This document shows, piece after piece, positions 36,801-48,041 of a stretch of DNA of 64,000 bases. The notes below the pieces were generated by a model, which worked only from the letters and a program-made list of their open reading frames with translations, had not been told where the DNA came from and ran no database searches. Positions within the stretch are counted from its first letter, which is position 1. Each line of letters opens with the position of its first letter. The stretch is from Mytilus trossulus. Its lineage: Eukaryota; Mollusca; Bivalvia; Mytilida; Mytilidae. The position numbers and the translations under genes are program-made. The DNA is taken from the NCBI RefSeq assembly GCF_036588685.1, contig NC_086379.1, positions 72,137,727 through 72,201,726 on the forward strand, written 5' to 3'.

Positions 36801-38095
36801 TGCATAAGGTTGATAACATTTGGCTGAGGCAAACTAAAGTTAGAGAATGGAAACGAAAAATTCAGCATTTTTTTCTATTTGTAAGGGGCATAACTATTTA
36901 AGGGTAAAACGGTGACCGGTCACCAAAAACTCATACTTGATCTGTGTTTTGGGATAAGCAGGGTGTATAATATTTTTAAAATTTGGTAGCACTCCACAGT
37001 TAGGTGTGAAGTTTCGCATTTTGGCCCCTGTGGATTTTTCAAATATGAGAGCTAGTGTGCAATAAAATTCATTTTTGGATAGCTGAGTATTAAAATAGCC
37101 TTTGTATTGGGTTTATATGAACATCAAGGTTATGTAATGTATGTAATATAGGCTGTTTTCTGTATGACAGTCCGTATTTGCATGTCCATACCATACATTG
37201 GTCTGGCAATTATTGCAATGTTTTTTTCCAACTTTTTATCGCACGAACTTTGTGATTGGATTTTACGAAAAAATGAGGCGAAAGACACCCAATTTTTATT
37301 TGATCATAAGGAAGATTTAAGAAAACAGTTTCTAAAAAAGTATCACTCAAAGGCATTGAAATTCTAGTTTGATCCAAATTTTGGGGGGATATATGACATG
37401 TTCACCCCCCTTTTTGCAATATTCTATGGTAAATAAATGCAGAATGTTGCCATGGATACACATGAAAGGAATTAACTTTCATCCTTTTAACTTTTGAAAA
37501 ATTGAATCTATGGAAGATACTGATTACATACATATGCACATGTACAACACAAACAGTTAGGTTAATGTATTAGAAATCAAGGAATAGGAGATGATAAAAC
37601 ATTTTGCGGCTCATTTTTAACTTTATTTTCTAACTGTGGAGTGCTACCTTTGGTTGAGGCAAACTAAAGTTAGAGAACGGAAACAAAAATTCGGCATTTT
37701 TTCCATTTGTATATATAGGGACTTACTTTAGAACGGTAAAAAAATGACACCACCAAAATTCAAACTTGATCTGTGTTTTGAGGTTATAAGCATTGTGCAT
37801 AATGAAAATGACATTTGGTTATGGTAAACTAAACTTAGAGAATGACAACGAAAAATTCAGCAATGTTTCCATTTGTAAAGGGCCTAAAGGGCCTAACTAT
37901 ATATATATAGAGGGGTAAACGTGACCGGTCTGTGTTTTGAGAAAATCAGCATTGTGTATAAAATTAAGTTTCATAATATTTTGGTTAACCATGTTAACAG
38001 AGGCAAACCAAACTTAGTGGATGGAAACAAATTTAGGGACGTTTAGACGGATGCACATACGGACAGGGTAAACCTGTATGCCCCTTCGTTACAGC
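36800..38095 (+). repeat. Four degenerate tandem units interrupted by a MITE
   Basis: Units with (A)GGCAAACTAAAGTTAGAGAA, GGAAACAAAAATTC and CATTTGTA recur at about 36825, 37655, 37830 and 38000, each preceded by a GCATTGTGCATAA-like block. The first unit is split by the element at 36985-37648. The right end has GGGTAAACCTGTATGCCCC. Frames in it are short and unrecognised. Confidence 0.55.
36985..37648. mobile_element. 664-bp MITE with perfect 19-bp terminal inverted repeats
   Basis: GGTAGCACTCCACAGTTAG at 36985-37003 is repeated inverted at 37630-37648. It is flanked by TTT on both sides, and the uninterrupted neighbouring units (TTTGGTTATGG, TTTTGGTTAAC) support a 3-bp TTT target duplication. 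That fits a PIF/Harbinger-type 3-bp duplication by inference. A 67-codon frame inside (37164-37367) is not recognised. Confidence 0.75.
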
Positions 38096-38393
38096 GGGGT
38101 ATACAATTACAAATTACAAAACGAACAAGACTTTTATTCCAGTTCTTCATCTTAACAGTCGTTAGAGGGTCTTCAACAATGACCGAATCAGTCATATCCT
38201 ACAAAAAGGTCAATACGGCCCCTAGCATTGGCTTATAAGCGGTACTTAAAGTATTGTACTTTGAATAAATGTAACAGTCGTAAAATATTACACCAAATCT
38301 AAACATAATACAAGCAAAACAGACAGACGGACAGACCCGTTAATCAGTAGGGTTACATATCAAAACTGCACAAAAAAGTAGCAATTAGATCTA

Positions 38394-38549
38394 CAGAGGC
38401 GGATTTAGAGGGGGCCATGGGGCTCGCCCCTCCCCCTTTTAAAGGGAAAAAATGTTGATTATGTATGGAATCGCTGAAGCATGGCCGGAGCGGGCCTCCT
38501 CTTAGGCAGTCAGTGGACCCCACTTATAACGTTTCTGGATGAGTCACTG
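38394..38549 (+). mobile_element. Short GGATCC-type MITE (family M2)
   Basis: ACAGAGGCGGATTTAGAGGG at the left, GATTATGTATGGAATCGCTG inside and TTCTGGATGAGTCACTGG at the right; the same internal order as the copies at 6068 and 17464. Confidence 0.65.
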
Positions 38550-38699
38550 GTTTAAGAACAGTTTTCCTGAGGATACTCTAAATGACCCTTTTATCACAGT
38601 TAGGAACTACATGAAGTTGTTATTGAAATGTGTTATAAAAACTGGATTGACATACAGTTATTTTAATGATAATCAGCCCCTTCTTTATATTATATATAT

Positions 38700-38875
38700 A
38701 TGCGTTTTGTTTAAATATACTTTTTCACTCTTTTGGTCTTTTGGAAAATGTTGTTTGTGCTGTTTTTAGACCCTTCTACAACGAAATTTGTTTGACATGC
38801 ACACGTATAAAAATTGCGGTTTTTAGCCAACGCAGTCATAGGTTTGAACGTAGTTTTCAATTTAGACTCGTTTAT
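38700..38875 (+). repeat. Dispersed repeat R1
   Basis: Contains GGAAAATGTTGTTTGTGCTG, TTTTTAGACCCTTCTACAAC and TTTGAACGTAGTTTTCAATT, ending TTAGACTCGTTTATA. Other copies: 39265-39455 (with TTCGACCTGTTAGTC at its start and a (TA)n tail), 49683-49885 in a lipase intron, and 16086-16212 inverted. Confidence 0.75.
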
Positions 38876-39264
38876 ATTTTTTGTTTGGGCATGTATCATA
38901 TTTTCCCTCCGGTTTATATGATCCGTTCATCCTATATATTGACTCTTAAAATTCAAGAGTTAATCTAAAAATGAGGGTACTTTCTCTAAAAATGAGGGTA
39001 CTTTTTATATGGCCTTCCAAATACCGTTTAGATCCCTAACATCACTGAATTTAAGAGACATTTATTGTCGAAATCCAGATATGGTGTACTAAAGAAATAT
39101 TGACACCGAATGTTTGTGGCACAACATCCTGTCCACAAGTTAACAATTTTTTTTTTCTGTGACGTATTAAATTTATATTAAGATCCATTTTGTTACATCT
39201 TGTGATCAATTTTATTTGGCAATCGCCAATGGCAGTCAGCAGGGTTAAAGAACATCAGTTGTTC

Positions 39265-39455
39265 GACCTGTTAGTCAAATGCATTTTGTTTAAATATACT
39301 TTTTCACTCTTTTGGTCTTTTGGAAAATGTTGTTTGTGCTGTTTTTAGACCCTTCTACAACGAAATTTGTTTGACATGCACACGTATAAAAATTGCGGTT
39401 TTTATCCAACGCAGTCATAGGTTTGAACGTAGTTTTCAATTTAGACTCGTGTATA
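39265..39455 (+). repeat. Dispersed repeat R1 with (TA)n tail
   Basis: Starts GTTCGACCTGTTAGTCAAAT and ends TTTAGACTCGTGTATATATA. It is about 95% like the copy 600 bp upstream by eye. The simple TA tail at a constant end suggests a retroposon-like or microsatellite-bearing element. Confidence 0.75.
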
Positions 39456-40781
39456 TATATATATATATATACGTACGTCTGATATATATATATAAAACAC
39501 GTTTTTCTGCAAGCATCAAAAAATGATAAATTGAAACAGCAGCCTCACACTAGACTATGTGAATAACGATTTTTACTTTAACCTACATATCGGTGATTCC
39601 ATCGGTCTTTTGATGCTTTCTTCTTATACTGAACCTGTATACTTTAAGACCAGAATAATATCGAAAAATAATTAAATCAAAACCTGTGTTTAAGATTAAG
39701 ACTTGAAAGGTATGGGACTGAACTCTCAAAAGGCATGATTTTGCGTCATTTTTACTAGAGCTTCAAAGACCCCTCGCGGACTATATTTTTCCGACCTCAA
39801 TGAAAACTATATCATGTATATAGAGTATATAGTTATGGCACGGGCCATGTGAGCTCCTTCTCAAGTTCTTCTTTCGGGTACAATATAATATTAACCTCTT
39901 TGAGTGTGCGTATATGAGTGTTAGTTATGACAGCAATGATCAAAAACAAGGTGCATGATACATGTACAAATCTATGGTGCAGGAACAATGTCATCCCAGT
40001 CGACGACAGGCATGTATTTGTTATAAGTTTTCCTACGGTAGGAGCTAAGTCAAACCCCGTGTTATCATGTGTAAAGAGCTACATTTTATGGATTATTTAT
40101 TTAATTAACCTCACATAAGATCTCCTTTGCATTTTTAAGTGTATGCTGAGAGAAAATCCGTCAGAAAAATGCAAACGGATTAAAATTAGATTCTTTTTAA
40201 ATTGCGGGGACCAAATTCCAACTTGACGGGTTTGAAACAGTAAACATAAACAGTGTTAGTAAACCCGTTTTCTCATACCTAGTACGAGCCTGCATTTCCG
40301 CACTGTCCATGGCCAAGGCAAGTCAAACAAAAGTCTTTCAGACGTTAATAGAGGACTATAGCCGTTTCTCGTCCCCATTCAGTATCAATACGGCTGCAGT
40401 TCTGGTTTGTTTTATCCCTTTTTTCAAGTTTAGAAAAGTTTATTTGCAAGACAATTCTTTATGAAACTAGAAATTGCAGTGCCAGTTTTCATAAACGGAA
40501 TATCTGTACTGCAAGAGCTATATGGTGATGCTCGTTTGTGATTTGTTTTGAAACGAATGTATTTTTTCGTGGCCTAATTGATGTTTAGACATTTTAGTTA
40601 TCTCCCTTAGTTCCTTGTTTTCCGGGTTCATTTTTAATCCCGATGCTGAATGCGTGTGCATATCTTGTATTTTAGGACTTATAAGCTTAAGTGAGAATAA
40701 TAGCTTTCTTGAGTGAAAACAATACAAGAACAAAGAAATAGACAAATTATGTATTTTCCTTTTTGCAAGACTCTGTTGATC

Positions 40782-40804
40782 ATTGGTTTATTTGATCACG
40801 TGAT
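40782..40804 (+). promoter_or_regulatory. CCAAT box and palindromic E-box upstream of H2A.V
   Basis: ATTGG (CCAAT on the minus strand) at 40782-40786 and the 10-bp palindrome ATCACGTGAT at 40795-40804 (CACGTG core), 60-85 bp before the ATG. CCAAT boxes are usual in histone promoters and CACGTG binds MYC/USF-type factors. Role is inferred from position. Confidence 0.4.
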
Positions 40805-40866
40805 ATTGTAAAATTAAAGGTCGTGTGCAAAAGCGTCGGTTGACCCAGTAATCCTTTGAAGAAATT

Positions 40867-43800
40867 ATGGTAAGAATCGACTAAAATCAGACATAATTAG
40901 ACAACATCAACATTTGTTACTTATGTAAAGCTATTCATTGCTGTATAATGTACATTTTAGCTGTAGATTTCAGCACGATTCGCTTCTAAATTCGTTAATT
41001 TCTTGCATTTTAGGCTGGCGGTAAAGCGGGAAAAGATTCAGGAAAGGCCAAGGCAAAAGCTGTTTCTCGTTCCCAGAGAGCGGGATTACAGGTAAGAAAT
41101 TTGAAAGAATTTTGAATGAAACTTATTAAAGTGGATTATGAAATGAAGATTTATTATCTATTAAAATCGTATGCCATTTATTATATTTTCCTTTATTATT
41201 TATTTTATATGTTTTTGGTGTTTATTTCTAGTTTCCAGTTGGTCGTATTCACCGTCATCTGAAGAACAGAACAACAAGTCATGGACGAGTAGGAGCTACA
41301 GCAGCTGTTTACAGCGCTGCAATTCTCGAATACCTCACAGCTGAAGTAGGTTTTATAATAAAAATAATAAGAAAATGTAGTTGGTGATTGCAATACTGGT
41401 ATACCATAAAAATTTTGTACCAGTATTGTAACTTTTTATTAAAAAAACAGCAATACTGGTACATTACTGATATACCAGTATTGTAGTTGTATTGTTGACT
41501 AGACTATATTGAAGATCAAAGGGAGATTAAATGATCTCAAAAAGATTATAGAGGATAATTGTGAAATCAATTAACAACCTGTTAAAAGTCATTAATATAC
41601 TGGCACAAATAAACAAAGGATTATTGAAATAAACTCAATTAATATCATCATTATTATTTAAACAATTGCTAATAATTTATCATATTTCTTTACTTTATTT
41701 AATTCAATATACATGATATAGATAAAATAGAAGAAACGCTTAGTAATTATCTGAGTAAATATTTAATAAATTCAAGCAAATTATTACACTCTTATATTAA
41801 ACACTGTAAATTCAGCATTTACATGTATGCCTGGCCATCAAATATTTTGACAGATATTTAATACATGTATACCTTTTTTTTTGTACTAAGGTCATATTGT
41901 GCATTTCTTTCAGTTGTCTTTATTTTCTTATTAATCTCTCACAACAAAAGATATCAATTATAAAATTAGTTGCTGTATAGGGGAACCTGGTTATAATCCT
42001 TACCTTACCTTACCTCTGTATGTTTAACCCCCTTTGTAGAGGAACCATACGCTAGTATGTATAACTTGTGATCTTTCTTATATACAGTGATGCCTCCACC
42101 AAATATGTTGCAGTGCTGAGACTATTTACACAGTGAGATCCTACCCACACACAATTATATTACAAATCCGTTATCATATATTTATAATGTTTCTGTGTTG
42201 ATTTAAAGTCAAGTCACATACTTTTAGAGAAAGTCCACAGAGACTGAATACCTAAATGCCAATATAGGAAGGGGGAGGGATAGCAGAAATCACATCAGAA
42301 GAAAACATAGACAATACCAATGATGATAATAGTTTTTTTTGATACAGAAGCTATTACAGAATTAGTGTCAATATAAAATTCACTAAAATATAATATTGAG
42401 TCTTGGAAAGAGAGAAATGGAAGAAAACATAGAAGAAAGTAAAGAGTTTGTTAAAATGCTGAGTCAGAATGGTTAAGAAAAAAACATCAGAAGATTTGAA
42501 ACTTTATTTGATAATCACAGTGTACCATCAATGGCATTATCAGTTAAACACAATCGTTCCTAATAAAATTGTCATGTCATATGCTAATTTCATTATGCAT
42601 ATATGTGACACTTTTAATAAAAGATTAATTACCTATACAGTTTATTTTAAAAAAAAAAGCACAATACTGGTACAATACTGGAATACAATACTGGTACAAA
42701 AATTTTATGCCAGTATTGTGGACAATACTGGTATACCAGTATTGCGATCACCAACTACAGGAGATCCAAGAAAAATACTGGACAAAAGAAACTGGAGACG
42801 AGGGGGGGATTTTGGGTACGAAGATGTACAATCTTAAAGATAAAATTACAAATACGGACTTGATGAATTAATGATTTGAATTTACACACAGTTGCCAGCT
42901 TACTACCCACTTACAGTTTAATGATATATACATAGTAGTAATGTGTCCCAGAAAAAAATAGCCTTGGACTTGTATACATTCTTCTGTCCCTGTTTACAGA
43001 TATTCTTAACTTTGTTTGTTCTGTATATCTATTTATATTTTCTATATTTGGGAATTTTATGGATTGCCCTTTAAATTATACTTTAAGGCAGGTTAAAAAA
43101 AAAAGTGGGGGGGGGGGGCAAAATTATGAATCATTATTTTTGTTGATATTTTCTTCTATTGAGTTTTAATAAAAACTGAAAAACTGTTATTTTTTGTTTT
43201 AATATAAATGAAAATTTGTTTTATTAATAGAAAAAATGTATTTAATTAGCATCAGAGAACATAAGTTACTTTAATATGGCTTGTGCAGTAATGTTTCATT
43301 TTGAAACTTGTGAAGTTTTGTATAACATACTTAGATGATGTATTTTGTATTCACTAATTGAGAAGTTTTACAAGTTCCTTGTGTTTTGTTTGTTATACTT
43401 CAAAAAACATCAAAACCACAACACACATAAGCTATTAACATTTGGTTTCAATTGTAGACCAAACATAATGATGAAATTCAAAGCATATAGAGTTCAGTTT
43501 TCAGAGGTTTTATATCATTCATGAATATATAGCTAAACTTTACTAAGGTCCTTCACCTGTTGCTAAGTCACTACTGTTGAATGGAACTCAAAAGGAAGAA
43601 CATAAGAAATGTGTTCCATTTGATATGTATTGTGTATATAATTTTATAAAATAAGTATTTTCTAATTAAAGGTACTTGAGTTGGCAGGTAATGCCAGTAA
43701 GGACTTGAAGGTAAAGCGTATCACACCTCGTCATTTACAGCTGGCTATCCGTGGAGATGAAGAATTGGATTCCCTAATCAAAGCTACTATTGCTGGTGGT

Positions 43801-44740
43801 GGTAAGTATTCTATAGTTTATATCTTAGGAATGAAAAGCAGCATTTTATTCCTTAAAGATAATCAGAAATATATATTGAATTATCTCCCTTTCTACACTA
43901 AAAAAAAATACCAATGTGTCTTTCATGAATATTTTGATAATTTGACCATAAATTGACTAATTTGTTTTTTAAACACAAATTTTCAAGAAAGTCTGCCTCT
44001 ACAGGTAATAAATATTTTCATGCAGTATTTTACATTGAAGAAAATTGACATCTTAAACCAAAAGTGATTGTCAGAATGCAAACATTTAATAGATCAATTA
44101 ACACAAAAATAAAATCATTGGATTAACACTTAAAAGTATACTGAAGTGTTATGTTTACATTGTGATAAATAAATACATTAATTTTTCTGCAATACTTGTT
44201 AAAAGTTTTATCATTTGTAATACATTGAAATCATGTGGTTTCAAGGAAATAAGTAATAAAAATATAAAAATATTAATTATGCTTAAAGTTTAAAAAGTGA
44301 GAAAAAGTATAGAAAAAAAAAGAACATGACTTAAGATTTTCAAATATTCAGTGTATGTACTATATAAGAGTAGGAATAGATATTTGTCTAACCTTCACAA
44401 GATATAGAAGCTCAAGATTATATTAATTGATACTTGCAAGTTCTTCTTACTATACAGCATTTCCAAACAAAAGCACAAATTTGTCAATTAACTTCAGCAA
44501 TTGGCAGTCATACCACACCTTTTTATATCAGGTTAAATGTGGTTGAAGTCAGCAGTATTGATCAATATATGTCCGACATCAATTGAAAGTTCTAATGTTA
44601 ATAAGTTTGATTGTGATAATTTTCTCTTTGATTTGGGTAGAGGTAATAATCTTCTAATCATTTATTTTTCTTTCTTTACAGGTGTCATTCCACATATTCA
44701 CAAATCACTCATCGGCAAAAAGGGATCACAGAAGACATAG
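40867..44740 (+). CDS. H2AV: Histone H2A.V / H2A.Z replication-independent variant
   Basis: Five exons, all GT-AG: 40867-40869 (only the ATG), 41014-41091, 41232-41345, 43672-43801 and 44682-44740. They join to 384 nt, 127 residues (human H2A.V 128). The N-tail begins [19 protein letters not shown]. The histone fold starts at [13 protein letters not shown]-type hallmarks are [18 protein letters not shown] in loop 1, [20 protein letters not shown], and the extended acidic patch [10 protein letters not shown]. The tail ends KKGSQKT, where vertebrates have GQQKTV. An ATG-only first exon and these intron positions match what I recall of vertebrate H2AZ genes. Introns and a poly(A) signal (AATAAA at 45062-45067, about 320 bp after the stop) fit a replication-independent, polyadenylated variant. 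The product replaces H2A in nucleosomes at promoters and regulatory DNA. Tail differences apart, every key family residue I can check is present. Confidence 0.96.
41376..42759. mobile_element. 1.4-kb inverted-repeat element in H2A.V intron 3
   Basis: 29-bp ends, 41376-41404 and 42731-42759, are inverted copies with one mismatch (TGTAGTTGGTGAT...ACTGGTATAC). Inside each end, further copies of CAATACTGGTA / TACCAGTATTG lie in both orientations (41386-41480, 42660-42745), so the ends are themselves palindrome-rich. No transposase frame is present and no clear target duplication is visible. It fills most of the 2.3-kb intron. Confidence 0.7.
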
Positions 44741-45061
44741 ACTTCTCCTTTAACCAGATCTTTTAATCTCTTTAAATGTTAGTGTATTCTTAGAAGATTT
44801 TTATGTTTGACAGCATATATTCATTATCACTGTTTGTTGAAGATCCATTGAACAGTTCATATTTTGAGAAAATTGTTTTATTTTGGTTTTAATTTTCCCA
44901 TATTCATGTTTGGATACATTTTTAGCATTCATCTCAGACTCATTAATGTAATAAATGGAGAACAGTTGTTAATTCAATGTCTGTGTAAATGTTTGTTTTT
45001 AACCTGTGAAGCAAATATGAAAGGAATTATAGCTCACAATAATACTAAAGTTAGTGTTGTA

Positions 45062-45067
45062 AATAAA
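45062..45067 (+). terminator. Candidate poly(A) signal of H2A.V
   Basis: AATAAA about 320 bp downstream of the TAG, the first canonical signal after the stop codon. Confidence 0.5.
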
Positions 45068-45344
45068 CTTGTAAGAGGAGTTCTTTGTATTATTGTTTTA
45101 TTATGTCTCTTTGATGAAGGGAGACATCAAAGTTAGTAGTATTTCTTGTTCTTCTAAAGCCTTTTCTAGTCTGAAACCTCCTTATATCTTCATTGCAACT
45201 ACATGGAATCTATCGTAGTCAACTTTAAAATTTTCAAAGATATTCTACTTTAAAACCTGTACCAAGTTCAACCAATGGTTCCTGCCAACAATTTACAAGG
45301 CCATTATAGTACAAATAGATGATTAATGGATTGTTTTGTATTTG

Positions 45345-45780
45345 ATATGAATATAAGGAGATGTGAATGTAAGCAATTATAGGCAACTGTTCGGCCTTCA
45401 ACAATGAGGGAAAAAAAACATTGTATAGTCGGCTATAAAAGGCATTGAACTTTAAAAAATGGAAACAATTCAATTGAGAAAACAAAAATGGCCTTAACAC
45501 AACAATCTATGCAAAACAAATATGACTGAAGTAAACCAATGACTACCACTGAACAATAGAATTGAGACTTGCATATAAAGAAGGTTGTTGTTTTTTTTTG
45601 TTTTTTTTTTGGGGGGGTAACATGTTTGTGAACTCCCAACCTTCCTCTTACCTGGGACAGTGTTGTTACAGCACAAAGTTACAAACTATTAAATTCATTG
45701 GAACTGGCTCAACTCATCAGACCAATACGAAGCAAAATACCATTTAACCAAAACACAGGAAAAGACATGAGTACACTTAC
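45345..45780 (+). repeat. Dispersed repeat (family G), long diverged copy
   Basis: Contains GCAACTGTTCGGCCTTCAAC, TAGTCGGCTATAAAAGGC, ACTACCACTGAA, CCTGGGACAGTG and GGCTCAACTCATCAGA in the same order as the copy at 18262-18690. Two short inverted pieces follow at 45838-45890 and 46140-46195 (TTGTCTCATTGGCAATCATA-type). Confidence 0.65.
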
Positions 45781-46039
45781 TGTTACTAGCAGCTAGGTCT
45801 AAGCCAATTACTATAAAAAAAAAAACATGCATACATCTTTTGTGGATAGTTGTCTCATTGGCAATCATACCACATCTTCTTTTTTATATGACTAAAATAT
45901 CATTCTGTACACATCCAGCATTCAATACAAAACCACTCTTAAGCACTCTTGGTTAAATAATGGTCAGTTTTTATTGGCAACGGATTATGAAGTACATATA
46001 GTGAATTGACGATCCTAGTCAATTAAGATAGAATATAGG

Positions 46040-46112
46040 GGATGGAACTCACAACCCCAGTTTCGACAAGCTAGTGATAACTAGCTCAACCACTTGGCTA
46101 CTGAGATCTTTT
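46040..46112 (-). repeat. tRNA-like SINE head or tRNA pseudogene
   Basis: Minus strand has an A-box-like TAGCCAAGTGG followed about 40 nt later by GTTGTGAGTTCCATCCCC, close to a B box (one mismatch in GTTCRANNC). A terminal acceptor stem is not formed convincingly, so it is not a working tRNA gene as far as I can see. Confidence 0.4.
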
Positions 46113-46439
46113 ACAATAGGAACAATGGTTTACTATTACATGTTGTGACTTGAATGGAGAGTTGTCACGTGGGCACTCATACCACATATTCTTATATCTA
46201 GGAGGATAAAATGCTTGTCAAATATTTTGAACACCATTTTATAAAGAAAATCCTCCAGGATAAAAAGTGCTCTCGGAATGCCCATTTCAACCAAAATTGT
46301 CAGATGATTCTTTTAGGATTTTTTTTCTATACTGAAATCTATATACTGAACTCTATACACAGCAATTTTCTGTAATTCAGGACGTTAAATTATTTGGTAA
46401 CTTTTTTTGGAGTTTGTGCCCATGGAAGACGTATTTCAA

Positions 46440-47395
46440 AGATGATTTCCGGATAAAAACGTTAGAAGAAGTAAATAAAAATCTGTGAATTTCAACAAGG
46501 TTTATGAACACAAAAGGAAGGCTGGGACTGAGTTTTGGGAGTTTTGGTCCCAACAGGAATGAGGGACAAAAAAAAGGCCTAAATAAACATTTTCTTGGTT
46601 TTCGCACAATAACTTTAGTATATCAGTAAATAGAAATCTATGAAATTTAAACACAAGGTTTAGGACCACAAAAGAGAGGTTGTGATCGATTTTGGAGTTT
46701 TGGTCCCCACAGTTTAGGAATTCGGGACCAAAAGGGTCCAAAACTTACATTAATTATTGGGTTGAATTTTATATGCTGAATCTAACCATGTATTTGGATT
46801 CTTTATTCTTTGTCCTGTTTTCAAATTGGTCTACATTAAGGTCCAAAGGGTCCAAAATTAAACTAGGTTTGATTATAACAAAAATTGCATTCTTGGGGTT
46901 CTTGATATGCTGAATCTGAATATGTCCTATTTTTTTTTTATTATGGACCGAGCTTTAAAGTTGGTCCAAATCGGGTCATAAAATTAAACTTTTTTTGATT
47001 TCAACCAAAAAAAATGAACTTATGGGGTTCTTTGATATGGTGAATCTAACCATGTATTTTAATTTTTTATATTTAGGCCCCTTTATCAAATTGGTCCACA
47101 TTGAGTTGTAAAGGGTCAAAAATTGAACTTTATTTGATTTCATCAAAAATTGAATGCGTGGGGTTCTTTGATATGCCGAATCTTACCATGTATTTAGATT
47201 TTGGATATTGGACCATGATAGGTAAATGTTCAATTTTATTTATAAGCTCTTAGACGACATTCATTCTGTGTCAACTATTTAATCACAATCCAAATTCAGA
47301 GCTTGCTGCATCAAGCTTGAATGGTGTGTCCATACTTTCCCCAACTGTTCAGTGTTCGACCTCTGCGGTCGTATCAATCTGCCGCCTTGAGAGCA
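46440..47395 (+). repeat. Composite dispersed repeat (family P) with four ~130-bp internal units
   Basis: The left part carries GGAAGGCTGGGACTGAGTTT and TCGCACAATAACTTTAGTAT. The middle has four tandem units with GGTCCAAA, AATTGAACTT/AATTAAACT, TTGGGGTTCTTGATATG and TGAATCT. The right part ends CCAACTGTTCAGTGTTCGAC and CTCTGCGGTCGTATCA. A shorter relative is at 29205-29760. Frames crossing it are short. Confidence 0.6.
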
Positions 47396-47423
47396 TCTGG
47401 TTTCCAGTTATTACCAGACTATT

Positions 47424-47624
47424 AGGCAGCAACCACTCGATTTTCCGGGGGGGGGGGGCTATGGATTTTTTGGAAATGTTTGTTTCACCCTCAGCTGCCA
47501 CTATATGTAATGGCAAAATTGAAAGAAAGAAATTGTTTTCACCAAAAAAAGTTTGTCCAGAAAAATATCCATAGCCCCCCCCCCCCCCCCCCCCCCGACC
47601 CCCGAAAATCAAATGGTTGCTGCC
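47424..47624. mobile_element. Foldback element with poly(G)/poly(C) arms
   Basis: GGCAGCAACCA..CGATTTTC(C)G-tract...GCTATGGATTTTT at the left is answered by AAAAATATCCATAG..C-tract..CGAAAATCAAATGGTTGCTGCC at the right. The G run is about 12 nt and the C run about 23 nt. Only the right arm of the same element is present after the N gap, at 53225-53292. Confidence 0.7.
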
Positions 47625-48041
47625 TTATATCAATTCCAAAATCCTTTTGCCTCCAGAAATTCCAATAGTCAACGCCCAACAATGGCGTTTATCAACATTC
47701 ATCGTCTACGCTTTTATTCTTTGTTTCCCCCTCTAGAGTCCTAAGACACTTAACAATTTATTAACAATTTATTACTTTCAATGGTTTAAGTTGAAGATAT
47801 ATAACGTAAATATACCTTTTTTCATTCAAGGTGTTAACATATAATTGTCGAAGAAATTGTAAAATACAGTCGTTCAAGAAAAAGAGTACAAGCATTACCA
47901 AATATCTTTAGTAAGGTATATAGATTTGTTGGGGTTTTATTTTCAGAGACAAGTCAGTGTCCGTGCTATTCATAATGACCGAGCACTTGCTCGTACTAAT
48001 CCTATATATTGTGGTTCTTATAACAGCATGACCAGAATAGG

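Noticed and set aside
42469-42837. 122-codon ORF in H2A.V intron 3
   Set aside because: It runs through the subterminal repeats of the inverted-repeat element and has no transposase or other recognisable motif.
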